Origin: an uncultured Clostridia bacterium
GTDB lineage: Bacteria > Bacillota > Clostridia > Christensenellales > CAG-314
Direction: 5' to 3'
DNA length: 64,000 nucleotides
NCBI GenBank assembly: GCA_947625725.1
Contig: CANQPI010000004.1
Location: 1-64,000, forward strand
Shown here: piece by piece, positions 1 through 8,390 of the stretch
Layout of the letters: each line of letters starts with the position of its first letter
How positions within the stretch are numbered: the first letter of the stretch is position 1
The notes under the pieces: generated by a model
The model's database searches: none
The model's input: only the letters and a program-made list of their open reading frames with translations
Told to the model about the DNA's origin: nothing
Program-made: the position numbers and the translations under genes

Positions 1-66
1 TCGGTACTTACCCCGTAACTCCCGCCGCACACCCCCGAATGAGCGTTATGTCCATTTGGCTTATCG

Positions 67-1203
67 GAAGGTTATGCCGAGTACTATTCCGCAGAGTTAT
101 CTCAAAAGGTAAAGAGAGGTATGAACGAAACAAGACGGAAAGGAAACTTTACAGGCGGTTATATCATTTACGGCTATAAGGTCGTAAACGGCAAAGTGCA
201 AATAGATGAGGAAAGAGCCGAAGTGGTAAGATTCATCTATGAGGAGTACGCCAAAGGGGTATATGTAAAAGACATTATACGGGACTTGACGAATAAAGGA
301 ATCTACAATAGAGGAAAACCGTTTGCAAAAAATACAATATACAATATACTCAAAAACGAAAAGTACGCAGGTATATACAGACACAACAATGAGGTTTTTG
401 AAAATATTTATCCTGCAATAGTGCCGATGGATATATATGAAGTAGTACGTCAAAAGACGGATAGCAACAAATACGGCAAAAGGAGTGTTGACGTTGTGTA
501 TTTACTTCGCAACAAGGTAAAATGCGGTTACTGCGGAAGTGCAATAAATGCAGAGCGCGGAACAGCAAAAAACGGAGAAGTAAAGAGATACTACAAGTGT
601 ATGGGCAGAAAGCACAACAACGGTTGCAAAAAAGCACAGGTCAGAAAAGAGGTTTTGGAGCAGTATGTAATAGACAACATAATAGAAAAGTTAGGAGATA
701 AAGATACTTTGGAATACATTGTAGACCAACTGTTGGAATTGCAAGAGAGAAAAATACAAGAAAATACTGCATTGAAAATGCTTGTAAAGGAACAAAGACA
801 AACGGAGAATTCAATAAACAACATTATGTCTGCTATTGAGAACGGTGGAACAAGCAATACCGCTATGAAACGGTTGCGAGAGTTGGAGAACAAAAACGAA
901 GAATTGGAAAAGCAAATACGAATAGAGCGAGCGAAAACCGCTTGCAGAATAAGCAAAGAGGAGATAGAGAGATACTACAAGACAGCCTTGCAACAGGAAC
1001 CGCAAATGCTAATAAACTATCTTGTAAAAGAAATATTGCTATTTAATGACAAAATGGAGATAATCTACAACACACCGAGAACACTGAGCCTTGACGAAAG
1101 TCAGGGCTTTTTGCTTTATGACGGCAACAGTAAAATGCAAACGTATGAAACAAACGGCGTATGCAAGGGAAAAACAGATTTCAGATTGGTTATGAAATTT
1201 TAG
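67..1203 (+). pseudogene. Large serine recombinase, N-terminally truncated
   Basis: This is the C-terminal two thirds of a large serine recombinase of the kind that moves phages and integrative elements. The frame picks up at about position 67 with EGYAEYYSAELSQKVKRG, the end of the resolvase catalytic domain. A Recombinase domain follows (RKGNFTGGYIIYGYK, then NILKNEKYAGIY), then a zinc beta-ribbon (CGYCGS ... YKC ... GC) and a coiled coil. The catalytic serine domain, normally about 140 residues upstream, is missing: the same frame has stops at 16-18 and 40-42 and nothing in 1-66 reads as this domain. The ATG at 121 lies inside the conserved helix and is unlikely to be a true start. Remnant of a mobile element, or a frameshifted copy at the window edge. 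Confidence 0.8.
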
Positions 1204-1233
1204 ACATAAGCAGACTATTTATTCCACAGTGCA

Positions 1234-1369
1234 GTTGACGTGAGCCTCGTGGGAGCGTAGTAATAGGCAAATACGGGCGAAACATAGCAACCCACCGAGA
1301 GATTGACCTCGGTGGGTTTTGGTTTGCCTTTGGCGCGGACAGCCCACCACGCTCCCAACTCACGTCAAC
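1234..1369. repeat. 136-nt nested palindrome between recombinase remnant and tRNA-Ser
   Basis: Four successive stems nest into one long hairpin: GTTGACGTGAG (1234-1244) with CTCACGTCAAC (1359-1369), GGGAGCGT (1251-1258) with ACGCTCCC (1349-1356), AGGCAAA (1265-1271) with TTTGCCT (1323-1329), and CCCACCGAG (1291-1299) with CTCGGTGGG (1308-1316). The innermost stem followed by TTTT could terminate transcription. The whole structure is unlike an ordinary terminator and may be a mobile-element end, a structured RNA or a recombination site. No family was recognised. Confidence 0.7.
1291..1320 (+). terminator. Intrinsic terminator-like hairpin at palindrome core
   Basis: A 9-bp GC-rich stem CCCACCGAG/CTCGGTGGG with an 8-nt loop is followed by TTTT. 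It lies 87 nt after the recombinase stop and is the core of the larger palindrome. Confidence 0.55.
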
Positions 1370-1480
1370 CGCCTTTTGCGGCATAAAACGTCTGCTACTA
1401 ACACTAACTCACCAAGGCTATAACACCGCAAAAAAGCACATTACAACGCCCCAAACAACGCCCTGCAAAACAAAAAGCAA

Positions 1481-1508
1481 AACCCAATCCGTGGGTTCGG
1501 ATTGGGTT
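1481..1508 (-). terminator. Terminator of tRNA-Ser(CGA)
   Basis: On the minus strand, AACCCAATCC and GGATTGGGTT pair across an 8-nt loop and are followed by TTTTGCTTTTTG. It begins 6 nt after the CCA end of the tRNA. The same hairpin occurs, inverted, after tRNA-Ser(TGA) at 4411-4438. Confidence 0.85.
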
Positions 1509-1513
1509 ATGTT

Positions 1514-1606
1514 TGGCGGAAGAGATGGGATTCGAACCCATGTGCCGCCGATAGGCGGCAACCGCATTTCGAGTGCGGGCCGTTACAACCACTTCGATAC
1601 TCTTCC
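1514..1606 (-). tRNA. tRNA-Ser(CGA)
   Basis: The minus strand folds as a class II tRNA with acceptor arms GGAAGAG/CTCTTCC and encoded GCCA at the 3' end. The anticodon stem-loop is CCGCA-CTCGAAA-TGCGG (anticodon CGA). There is a long variable arm (TGCCGCCTATCGGCGGCA) and a T loop GGGTTCGAATCCC. Length is 93 nt including CCA. Confidence 0.95.
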
Positions 1607-1700
1607 ATAAATTTATAAACAATGCTTTGTACCCCCGCATTGGCTACGAGCGTCGCGTCACCGTGCACGTTCAAATTCTGCGCCGCCACGAGGCTTTTTT

Positions 1701-1729
1701 ATGGTACACTAAATTGGCGCGAATGTCAA
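1701..1729 (-). promoter_or_regulatory. Promoter for tRNA-Ser(CGA)
   Basis: On the minus strand TTGACA (1729-1724), a 17-nt spacer and TACCAT (1706-1701) form a sigma-A promoter about 95 nt upstream of the mature tRNA 5' end. Confidence 0.6.
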
Positions 1730-1863
1730 GTATGCAAGGATAATTTGTCGCAAAGCAACCGCGTTGTTTAAACTTGGTCACGCCAATTGCAAAAAAATTT
1801 GGTAATTATTGACCAAAAACGGAAAATTTTGTCAAAAAGTTTTTGTCAATTTCAAATTATTCA

Positions 1864-1892
1864 TTTACAAAATGATAAAAACAATTTATAAT
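1864..1892 (+). promoter_or_regulatory. Promoter of the sigma factor operon
   Basis: TTTACA (1864-1869), a 17-nt spacer and TATAAT (1887-1892) lie 53 nt before the sigma factor ATG. The leader has no clear Shine-Dalgarno sequence. The region around 1780-1880 is AT-rich with repeated TTTTGTCAA-like segments. Confidence 0.6.
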
Positions 1893-1945
1893 ATATACGG
1901 CGTGCAACAAACTTTTCAAAAATAAAAACGCACTCCACACAAACT

Positions 1946-2491
1946 ATGATAAACGAAGAATCGCGAATTAAAATCAAAAATTGGTTGATCCAAATTAAAA
2001 ACGGCAACGCGGACGCCGCGGAAGAGTTGTTTGAGTTTATTAAGGTCGAAGTTAAACGCATTGCGCGCCTTTATTTAAAAAACTACAAAAACGACGAAGA
2101 AATTCTGTCCGAAGTGTTTCTCCGCATAGGTTACAGCATCCAAACGTTTAATGTGTTCAAGGACGGTTACAATTGGATTTATGCCATCACCAAAAACACT
2201 GCGCTTTCTTTCAACGAAACCGAAAGAAAGAACGGTACCGCGGTGGAATCCGAAATAATTGAAAGCGTCCCTGCGCAAAGCGACTCTATTGACGACGTGG
2301 AAATGCAAATATTTTTGGAACAAGCAATGGCAAAGATGGACGAAAGAGATCGCCAGATTACCACGTTGCTTTATGTAAACGAGTTGTCCCAAACAGAAAT
2401 AGCGCAAATTATGCACATGAGCGAGTCGGCTGTGAGTCAACGCAAAGCAAAAATATTGAAATTTTTAGCAAAATTTTTAAAAACTCCCTAA
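1946..2491 (+). CDS. ECF-type sigma-70 family RNA polymerase sigma factor
   Basis: A 181-residue sigma factor of the extracytoplasmic-function type, containing only regions 2 and 4. Region 2 spans about residues 20-95 (EELFEFIKVEVKRIARLYLK ... EEILSEVFLRIG ... WIYAITKNTALSF). Region 4 spans about 125-175 with the helix-turn-helix LSQTEIAQIMHMSESAVSQR. It should direct core RNA polymerase to an alternative promoter set. The next two genes follow closely (a secreted cysteine-protease-like protein and a single-pass membrane protein), an arrangement typical of a sigma factor with an anti-sigma factor and a target. No Shine-Dalgarno sequence precedes the ATG. The module lies between two inverted tRNA-Ser genes. 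The target promoters are unknown. Confidence 0.85.
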   Translation: MINEESRIKIKNWLIQIKNGNADAAEELFEFIKVEVKRIARLYLKNYKNDEEILSEVFLRIGYSIQTFNVFKDGYNWIYAITKNTALSFNETERKNGTAVESEIIESVPAQSDSIDDVEMQIFLEQAMAKMDERDRQITTLLYVNELSQTEIAQIMHMSESAVSQRKAKILKFLAKFLKTP

Positions 2492-2545
2492 ACTTTCTGC
2501 TATCAAACGAGGTATTTATAGTAGATAAAAAGGAGAATTGCTAAA

Positions 2546-3358
2546 ATGAAAAAATATTGTTGGATATTGATCGCCGTTTTGTTGTTGGCAAGCGTTGTTG
2601 CGTTTGGGGCGTGGGCTCCCGCGTCCGCGCAGGAAGACGAAGTGCGGTATGTAGACGCGCAGGTCATTTCGACTATTTCCAGCGAAACAATTTATTTTAC
2701 GAGCAGAGATGTAAATTTAAATACTACTGATGGAAAAGCGCCGTTTTTTGCGTCGGCGGGCGTTGGGGAAAATTCTTGCGGAGCGGTTGCCGGCGCAGAG
2801 ATAGTGGCTTTCTATGACAAATACTACCCCAATCTGATCCCGAATTGGGAGTCCTATATGCCTTCCAACGGAAAATATAAATTTCAGGATGACGAACATA
2901 TTCTTCCGCTAATGCAAGAACTCTATGATTTAATGCAAATTAATGTTCAGGGGCACGGCGTCAGCGAGGCGGAATTCAAAACAGGGTTGACAAAATACTT
3001 TAACAACCACGGATATTCTCTTGGATATCAAAACGTAAAGAGCGGAAGCGGACTAAACTTCAATTCGTGTGTTTCCGCCATAGATAACAACAAAATAATT
3101 GTCTTGTTCACGACCGTAGGCGATTTGTATTTTTACAATGTGGGGTCTAGTCAAGATACTATCAGTACATATTCGGTTACAGGTAATCACATAATGATTG
3201 CCTATGGTTATGTCGAAGTGAAATATTATAATGACACGGGATTGTTTAGGACAGAACGGATGTTGCTTGTTGCTACGGGTTGGGGTGGTCTATCAACGGC
3301 ATACTATAAGATCAATCCAAGCAATTTGGAAGCAGCATATATGCTCAATGTTGATTAA
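2546..3358 (+). CDS. Secreted C39/papain-like cysteine peptidase-like protein
   Basis: A 270-residue exported protein. Residues 1-29 form a signal peptide with a hydrophobic core and an Ala-rich end (PASAQ) that fits signal peptidase I. The mature part has a papain-fold layout: a Cys at residue 78 in GENSCGAVAGAEIVAFY and a His at residue 215 in TGNHIMIAYGY, followed by LLVATGWGG. Related proteins are annotated as C39-like peptidases; substrate and activity here are unknown. The gene sits 54 nt after the sigma factor with a good site (AAGGAG) before the ATG, and 11 nt before the membrane protein gene, so the three are probably one operon. It could be a regulated output of the sigma factor or part of its signal-sensing machinery. 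Confidence 0.65.
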   Translation: MKKYCWILIAVLLLASVVAFGAWAPASAQEDEVRYVDAQVISTISSETIYFTSRDVNLNTTDGKAPFFASAGVGENSCGAVAGAEIVAFYDKYYPNLIPNWESYMPSNGKYKFQDDEHILPLMQELYDLMQINVQGHGVSEAEFKTGLTKYFNNHGYSLGYQNVKSGSGLNFNSCVSAIDNNKIIVLFTTVGDLYFYNVGSSQDTISTYSVTGNHIMIAYGYVEVKYYNDTGLFRTERMLLVATGWGGLSTAYYKINPSNLEAAYMLNVD

Positions 3359-3369
3359 GGAGCTTAATT

Positions 3370-4023
3370 ATGGACAAAAAAGTACAAAAAAGTTTTGAAG
3401 ATGAACAACGGGAACACTATGCGCAATTGTACGAACGCATACGCCCGCAAGTAGAACAAGGCATAGCCGACGGCTATCAAAAGCGTCAACGTCGCAAAAA
3501 ACAGTTGCACACATATTTGCCGATTGCGGCGGTGCTTGTCGTGGTGTTGTGCGTTTCCATCATCTTACCTATCACACTGCAACAAGGCGACAATATTGTC
3601 AGATATGACAATGACTCTCTTACACAGAGAAATTTGCCGGAAACATTCAAAGATTTTTACAGTAACAACGCAAAAGTAATATGCCCTGATTGGTATGATA
3701 ACGTAGAGTCGCGTCAAACGGTAGGGCACTTTGATGCGAAGGATAATACGGTTTTTGTCACCGAAAAAGTGGTTGATCACGATGGAAATACGATTGAGTA
3801 TTCATGCACCAAAAAGAACTATTTTGTTGATACGCTGGAAAACCCTTGGCAAAACATAATTACAGAAGAATATATACAGATCAACAAAATTAATATTCAA
3901 TACACTTCGGATTTTACTAACATGTATGCGCGTTTTGAAGTAGACGGCTACAAATACTATTTACAAATAGATAATGGCGACATGTCGGTACTTCAAAGTA
4001 CGTTAGAGGATTTGTTGAATTAG
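3370..4023 (+). CDS. Single-pass membrane protein, candidate anti-sigma factor
   Basis: A 217-residue protein with no recognised family. The N-terminal 55 residues are charged and probably cytoplasmic (RQRRKKQLHTYL just before the membrane). One transmembrane helix follows at about 57-75 (PIAAVLVVVLCVSIILPITL), then an extracytoplasmic domain of about 140 residues rich in Tyr, Asp and Asn. Position and topology match membrane-anchored anti-sigma factors: third gene of a sigma factor operon, cytoplasmic N-terminus, single helix, external sensor. No zinc-binding HxxxCxxC anti-sigma motif is visible, so the role is inferred from context alone. A strong terminator follows directly. Confidence 0.55.
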   Translation: MDKKVQKSFEDEQREHYAQLYERIRPQVEQGIADGYQKRQRRKKQLHTYLPIAAVLVVVLCVSIILPITLQQGDNIVRYDNDSLTQRNLPETFKDFYSNNAKVICPDWYDNVESRQTVGHFDAKDNTVFVTEKVVDHDGNTIEYSCTKKNYFVDTLENPWQNIITEEYIQINKINIQYTSDFTNMYARFEVDGYKYYLQIDNGDMSVLQSTLEDLLN

Positions 4024-4030
4024 CCTTCCC

Positions 4031-4063
4031 AAAGAGAGCCGCTTGATTTGCGGCTCTCTTTTA
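4031..4063 (+). terminator. Terminator of the sigma factor operon
   Basis: AAAGAGAGCCGC (4031-4042) pairs perfectly with GCGGCTCTCTTT (4050-4061) and is followed by T residues. It starts 8 nt after the last stop codon of the operon. Confidence 0.9.
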
Positions 4064-4316
4064 ATGTGCAATTAGTAAAAACGGTTTGACACAGTGGCAC
4101 AATATTGGTATAATAGTTAAGCAATGTGCAATTAGATGTCTTCGGCTATCGTAACGTTTTGCTCTTGAAAGCCCGTTACAGAAGCCACAATTTGCCGCAA
4201 AATATCAACATGGGGTGGGTTTTCGTCATTAACTTTAAGTGTTTGCAACAAAAATGAGAACAAATTTCGACGTTGGTACTGTTGCAAAATTGTAAAAATT
4301 AAAAATTATCATAAAT

Positions 4317-4405
4317 GGAGGCGTATCGAAGCGGTCACAACGAGGCGGTCTTGAAAACCGTTTGGGTGCAAGCCCACGGGGGTTCGAATCCCTCCGCCTC
4401 CGCCA
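4317..4405 (+). tRNA. tRNA-Ser(TGA)
   Basis: A class II tRNA of 89 nt including encoded CCA. Acceptor arms are GGAGGCG/CGCCTCC, the anticodon stem-loop is GCGGT-CTTGAAA-ACCGT (anticodon TGA), the variable arm is TTGGGTGCAAGCCCA, and the T arm contains GGGTTCGAATCCC. It reads UCN-type Ser codons and is the presumed landmark next to the AT-rich island that follows. Confidence 0.95.
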
Positions 4406-4410
4406 AACAT

Positions 4411-4440
4411 AACCCAATCCGAACCCACGGATTGGGTTAT
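4411..4440 (+). terminator. Terminator of tRNA-Ser(TGA)
   Basis: AACCCAATCC (4411-4420) and GGATTGGGTT (4429-4438) form the hairpin. The 39-nt stretch from the tRNA end through this hairpin is identical, in inverted orientation, to the one after tRNA-Ser(CGA). The T tail here is weak (ATGCTTT). Confidence 0.75.
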
Positions 4441-4704
4441 GCTTTACCATGCTCATACTAGTTTATTTATAGCCACATATTCTTACATTGCCGCGATTAT
4501 ATCCAATACGGTTTTTGCATTTCAAGTTATAGCATGTAAATCATAATCGTTATAGGCGGGTTGTTTCTGCTTCCTTGCATTTGTTACGGAATGTCTTTCG
4601 CTTTCATTTCAGCATAACGGACGTATTAGCAAGATTTGATATAGAGGTGGTGCTATTTTGCGTTCATATTCTTTTCGTTGTCTTTATTATATTGCACATT
4701 ATAC

Positions 4705-4743
4705 AAAACGCTCAACTCGGCATTTCCCTGAGATGAGCGTTTT
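4705..4743 (-). terminator. Terminator of the PIN-like gene
   Basis: AAAACGCTCA (4705-4714) and TGAGCGTTTT (4734-4743) form a 10-bp stem about 30 nt past the stop codon of the minus-strand gene. The A/T-rich ends let it act in both directions. The rest of 4440-4774 is AT-rich with no gene seen. Confidence 0.7.
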
Positions 4744-4774
4744 AGTGATTATTTTAGTAACCCGTTCGGATGAA

Positions 4775-6859
4775 TCAGATAGTTTTATCAACAAGTCCTT
4801 CTTGTAATAAAAGTTTGCTAATATTAAGATTCAATTTGTGTTCGTTGTAGTTTGTGACATCTTCTATTGTAATATTATATTTTCTAAGCAATTGTGTAAC
4901 TTTCTTGATTATACAACGCCTAAACCACTTCATTTTTAAATTAAATATTCTGGTCAAAATTGAAGTAACGCTCAGCAAGTACTGTGTCACAGACAACACA
5001 ATTTTAGCCCAACAAACTAAAACATCCCAAAACAAGGTCAATGTTCCCGTGGCCACCAATACGAGAGTAAACAAAACTGTTAATATAGCCCATGTTACGT
5101 TCTTGCGTTTTATATAGTTATTCATATCAGCAACAAAATACGAGGTTGCATCCTGTTTTCGCATTTCTTCGGCTTCGAGGGTGCGTAATTTTGATTGATT
5201 TAGTTCTGATTGTAATTTAGATATATCTTTCCGCTGTTCTTCGATAGTATTTTGTTGCGCTTGATTATCCGCCAACAAGTTTTTGCGATCGGCTTCTTCC
5301 CGAGCCTCCTTCTCTTTTGACTTTTGCGACAGTTCTATTAATTGTAATTTATTGTCAGCTATATTATCCTTAAAAATCTCGTTTATTTTTTCAAAATTCA
5401 TAGAATTTCTTGTTGCGTTGATTATATAATCTGCATTTTCGGGATTTTCTTTGGATACAGCCACAATCGTCTTACTTAAATCGTCGAGTATGTGCACATC
5501 TAGATATTGAGATTCGGTATACACGGACGCCATTAGTCTTATTGCTATGGAGGAGAAATTTTGCGGATCAAAAAGCATCAGGTCGTTTGCCAAAAGTTCC
5601 TGACTGACTATCAAGGGATATTTGTTTGTAGTATCTTTGGATCTGGAATATTGGCAAAGTTTTTTGTCGCAAGTCAAAAATACAAACTTACTTTTACCCA
5701 AGCAAGATGCAACCGCTTTTTCAGATGAGCGTCTGTATTGGATTACTTCCCTAATTGCTAAATAATTTTTACATTTTTTCGATCTATAATTCGACTGCTC
5801 TTCTTTTGAAGTTTCTCCATATTTTGCCGTATAAAGAGCATTCAACTCATCTTCCGAAACATTTGTTTTGTATCTTGACAGAGCATCGACGGATATGCCG
5901 AATTGCTCAATTTGATCTTCGACTTCGTCTATGATATCTTCTATTTGAAAAAACGTTAATTTTCTGCGATAAAATGCCCCCAACACGCCACTAATATACT
6001 CAGGCGTATCCAATAATGAATTATAGATTTGATTGTTCGTTTTATAGTAATTATAGTAGTAAGAAATTACCTGTTTTATTTCCTCAATAGTTTCCTTAAA
6101 AATTCTTAATCGTGCGTTGTGCTTGTGAAGAATATCATATAGTTCCTTCGTTTCCTCGCATGCATGTTCTTCTTGTAAATCCATTAATCGCAGCAAAAAA
6201 TTGGAATCCAAGTAAATTGTAATATCATTTATTTTCAGTTGCTGAATTTCTAGTTGGTTATTGTTTAATATTTCACACAAACTGAAACCATAATATATGT
6301 TAATAAAAGTCTGTATTGCCTCATTGTCGCTTTCGTTTACTTTAATTAAAAAGTCAACAAGCGGCTTGTATTGCATAAAATTCATGTCGGAAAAACGAAC
6401 GTCGCCATTTTGAACCAAAATATATTTAGAGTATTCGGTCACAAAAGTATAAATCCACTCAATGATTTCGTCCTCTTTCCGTTTATCGTCGTTAAACTCT
6501 TTATATTTTAAGATTAAGTTTTGTATACTTCTATTATGTTTGTTAATTGCTTCCAGATATTGCGCTTGGTTTGTTTTATTCTCTATTCTGTAATAGTTGT
6601 TGTTGTCCATTAGCGCGATTTCTTTATTTTTTTCAAATCGTTTTAGCAAGGATATCAATGATATTCTATTGATCTTTACGTCGGTATTATTAAAAATCTC
6701 ATCTTTAAGGGTGTCGATGTCATAATGACCGGTTTGTTTATTTGATTCAAGAGTAGCAATTCCATATTCCACAATTGGCAAGAAGGCGTCTAGCACGCTT
6801 TTGTTTTTGTTGTGGAAACTTGTAATAATGCTTAAACTTGTTAAAATGTGATTATTCAT
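4775..6859 (-). CDS. PIN-like nuclease domain protein with coiled coil and C-terminal membrane helices
   Basis: A 694-residue protein without a recognised overall family. After about 210 mainly helical residues comes a PIN-like nuclease domain. Its first acidic motif is ITIYLDSNFLLRLM (about residue 213), a middle acidic segment is LRIFKETIEEIKQV (about 250), and a late motif FVFLTCDKKL falls near 400; these fit the D...E...D spacing of PIN ribonucleases. A coiled coil follows (about 500-575, KSKEKEAREEADRK and neighbours), then two or three membrane helices (about 585-640) and a basic tail. The gene is far more AT-rich than its surroundings and lies between tRNA-Ser and a tyrosine integrase, so it was probably acquired by transfer. 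A membrane-tethered RNase on an island suggests phage defence or a toxin. The start follows AGGAGG with a 5-nt gap. Confidence 0.6.
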   Translation of the reverse strand: MNNHILTSLSIITSFHNKNKSVLDAFLPIVEYGIATLESNKQTGHYDIDTLKDEIFNNTDVKINRISLISLLKRFEKNKEIALMDNNNYYRIENKTNQAQYLEAINKHNRSIQNLILKYKEFNDDKRKEDEIIEWIYTFVTEYSKYILVQNGDVRFSDMNFMQYKPLVDFLIKVNESDNEAIQTFINIYYGFSLCEILNNNQLEIQQLKINDITIYLDSNFLLRLMDLQEEHACEETKELYDILHKHNARLRIFKETIEEIKQVISYYYNYYKTNNQIYNSLLDTPEYISGVLGAFYRRKLTFFQIEDIIDEVEDQIEQFGISVDALSRYKTNVSEDELNALYTAKYGETSKEEQSNYRSKKCKNYLAIREVIQYRRSSEKAVASCLGKSKFVFLTCDKKLCQYSRSKDTTNKYPLIVSQELLANDLMLFDPQNFSSIAIRLMASVYTESQYLDVHILDDLSKTIVAVSKENPENADYIINATRNSMNFEKINEIFKDNIADNKLQLIELSQKSKEKEAREEADRKNLLADNQAQQNTIEEQRKDISKLQSELNQSKLRTLEAEEMRKQDATSYFVADMNNYIKRKNVTWAILTVLFTLVLVATGTLTLFWDVLVCWAKIVLSVTQYLLSVTSILTRIFNLKMKWFRRCIIKKVTQLLRKYNITIEDVTNYNEHKLNLNISKLLLQEGLVDKTI

Positions 6860-7351
6860 TTTTTCCTCCTAATTTTATCTAATATATATACCTTTATAAG
6901 ATGTAAAAGTTAAGCAGAATCCAAATATTCAATTACAATTTCGTCAAATCATATAAATGCGCAAAAAAACGCAGCCCATTTGTGTTTTAAGTTGTTTTGT
7001 CGAACTATTTGATGGACAAGAGGCGTCTAATTCCATATTGGTTTTTGATAAATTAAATATCAAATCATAAATTAAAGTCGGTCTGAATGTAAAAGATTTT
7101 ATGAAGAAAAATATTTCAAATGATTACTCTCTATTGTGATGACCTCGCCAATCCGATCTGTATATTATCGCCACACTTCTCCCTCCGCCGATTGTTTATT
7201 TCATTGATCTGATCGCTTTGTATTGTGCAAGAAGTGTAATTAGCGTGGCGGGGGCGGATGATATGAGCATGCATATTTCAGACTCGCACAGTTCTTTAAG
7301 GGTAAAAACGCCATGCGTTTGGGCAAAATAAAAATATAAAAGGAGATAAAA
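6860..7351. other. AT-rich intergenic region, no gene seen
   Basis: This 492-bp gap separates the leftward PIN-like gene from the rightward integrase gene, so it must hold promoters for both. No convincing ORF or RNA was found. Reading frames across 7196-7350 lack starts with ribosome sites. The integrase site AAAGGAGATAAAA is at its right end. An attachment site might be expected here or next to the integrase, but none was identified. Confidence 0.5.
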
Positions 7352-8260
7352 ATGACATATAAAGAATGGTTGCAAATTTGGCTGAACGACTATGTAAAAA
7401 CAAGTTGCAAAACGCGCACGTGCGACATTTACGCGCAGGCGATCCGTCAACGGATAATTCCTCATTTGGGAGAATATGAGTTGCGCGATCTGACGTTGCC
7501 CGTTTTGCAGCAGTTTGTATCGGGCTTGCTTCGCCCCAAAGACGGTCGAGCGCTTTCTTCCAACACGGTTAACGGCGTAATTTCCATCATACAAAACTCG
7601 CTTAAAATCGCCAACAACCTGGGATATATAGAAAACTTTGACGCAAACAAACTAATTCGCCCCAAAAAGGTCGAAAAGAAAGTTGAGTGTTTCTCGATTT
7701 TGGAGCAAAAACAAATAGAAACGCACATAAAAAACGGCAAAAAGGCAAAATTTTACGGGATAATAATTTGTCTTTACACGGGATTGCGCCTTGGGGAGTT
7801 GCTCGCATTGGAGTGGGACAAGGTCGATTTGGACGCCTGCCGACTCTCGGTTGAAAAGACCTGCTACTACGTCAAGGGGCGGCGTATCGAGGACGCGCCC
7901 AAAACAGTCAACTCTCTGCGAGTTATCCCGTTTCCCAAGCAGTTGTTGCCTTTGTTCAGGGCAATGTACAAAGCCCGAAAAACAAAATATGTTATCGAAT
8001 CAAACGGCGAACCCGTTTCCGTGCGGTCTTACCAAGAGAGTTTCAGTCTTATTCTGAAAAAGTTAAAAATTCCGCACAAAGGTTTCCACTCGTTGCAACA
8101 CACGTTTGCCACCCGCGCGTTGGAGTGCGGAATGGACGTCAAAACCCTGTCGGAGTTGTTGGGACACTCCAATCCCACCGTAACGCTCAACCGATATGCG
8201 CACAGCATGTTGGAGTACAAAGTTCAGATGATGAACAAGTTGGGCAAAATATTCGCATAA
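7352..8260 (+). CDS. Tyrosine recombinase/integrase with substituted catalytic Arg
   Basis: A 302-residue phage-type integrase. The N-terminal SAM-like core-binding domain covers about 1-110 (MTYKEWLQIWLNDYV ... NTVNGVISIIQNSLK) and the catalytic domain about 125-295. Visible catalytic residues are Arg146 (TGLRLGELLALEW), His246 in HSLQHTFATRA, His271-region LLGHSNPTVTLNRYAH and Tyr282. The usual box is HxLRH; here the second Arg is Gln249 (codon CAA), one transition from CGA. That residue contacts the scissile phosphate in the family, so activity may be lost or altered. The rest of the frame is intact. The gene ends the tRNA-Ser/PIN island; its ribosome site is AAAGGAGATAAAA. No excisionase gene is seen. 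Confidence 0.88.
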   Translation: MTYKEWLQIWLNDYVKTSCKTRTCDIYAQAIRQRIIPHLGEYELRDLTLPVLQQFVSGLLRPKDGRALSSNTVNGVISIIQNSLKIANNLGYIENFDANKLIRPKKVEKKVECFSILEQKQIETHIKNGKKAKFYGIIICLYTGLRLGELLALEWDKVDLDACRLSVEKTCYYVKGRRIEDAPKTVNSLRVIPFPKQLLPLFRAMYKARKTKYVIESNGEPVSVRSYQESFSLILKKLKIPHKGFHSLQHTFATRALECGMDVKTLSELLGHSNPTVTLNRYAHSMLEYKVQMMNKLGKIFA

Positions 8261-8305
8261 AAAACGGACGAAATTCGTCAAACGATTTCATCCTAAAAAA
8301 AGTAC

Positions 8306-8324
8306 GTATTATCATAATAGATAC
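8306..8324. repeat. AT palindrome copy 1 (TATTATCATAATA)
   Basis: GTATTATCATAATAGATAC contains the near-perfect palindrome TATTATCATAATA (8307-8319). A sister copy lies at 8451-8471. Both lie between the integrase stop and the next promoter and may be protein-binding sites. They loosely resemble Fur/PerR-type boxes, but no regulator is implied by context. Confidence 0.4.
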
Positions 8325-8390
8325 TTGTTGCTACATATCAATTATATATCTTGAAACAAAAAAAGTAAATATCTAATCGAAAAATAATTA

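Noticed and set aside
121..123. ATG at 121 as the start of a shorter recombinase gene
   Set aside because: The preceding in-frame residues (about 67-120) continue the conserved catalytic-domain helix, so the ATG is internal.
1234..1369. Integron attC site
   Set aside because: The ends read GTTGACG...CGTCAAC, which do not fit RYYYAAC...GTTRRRY, and no integron integrase or cassette array is present.
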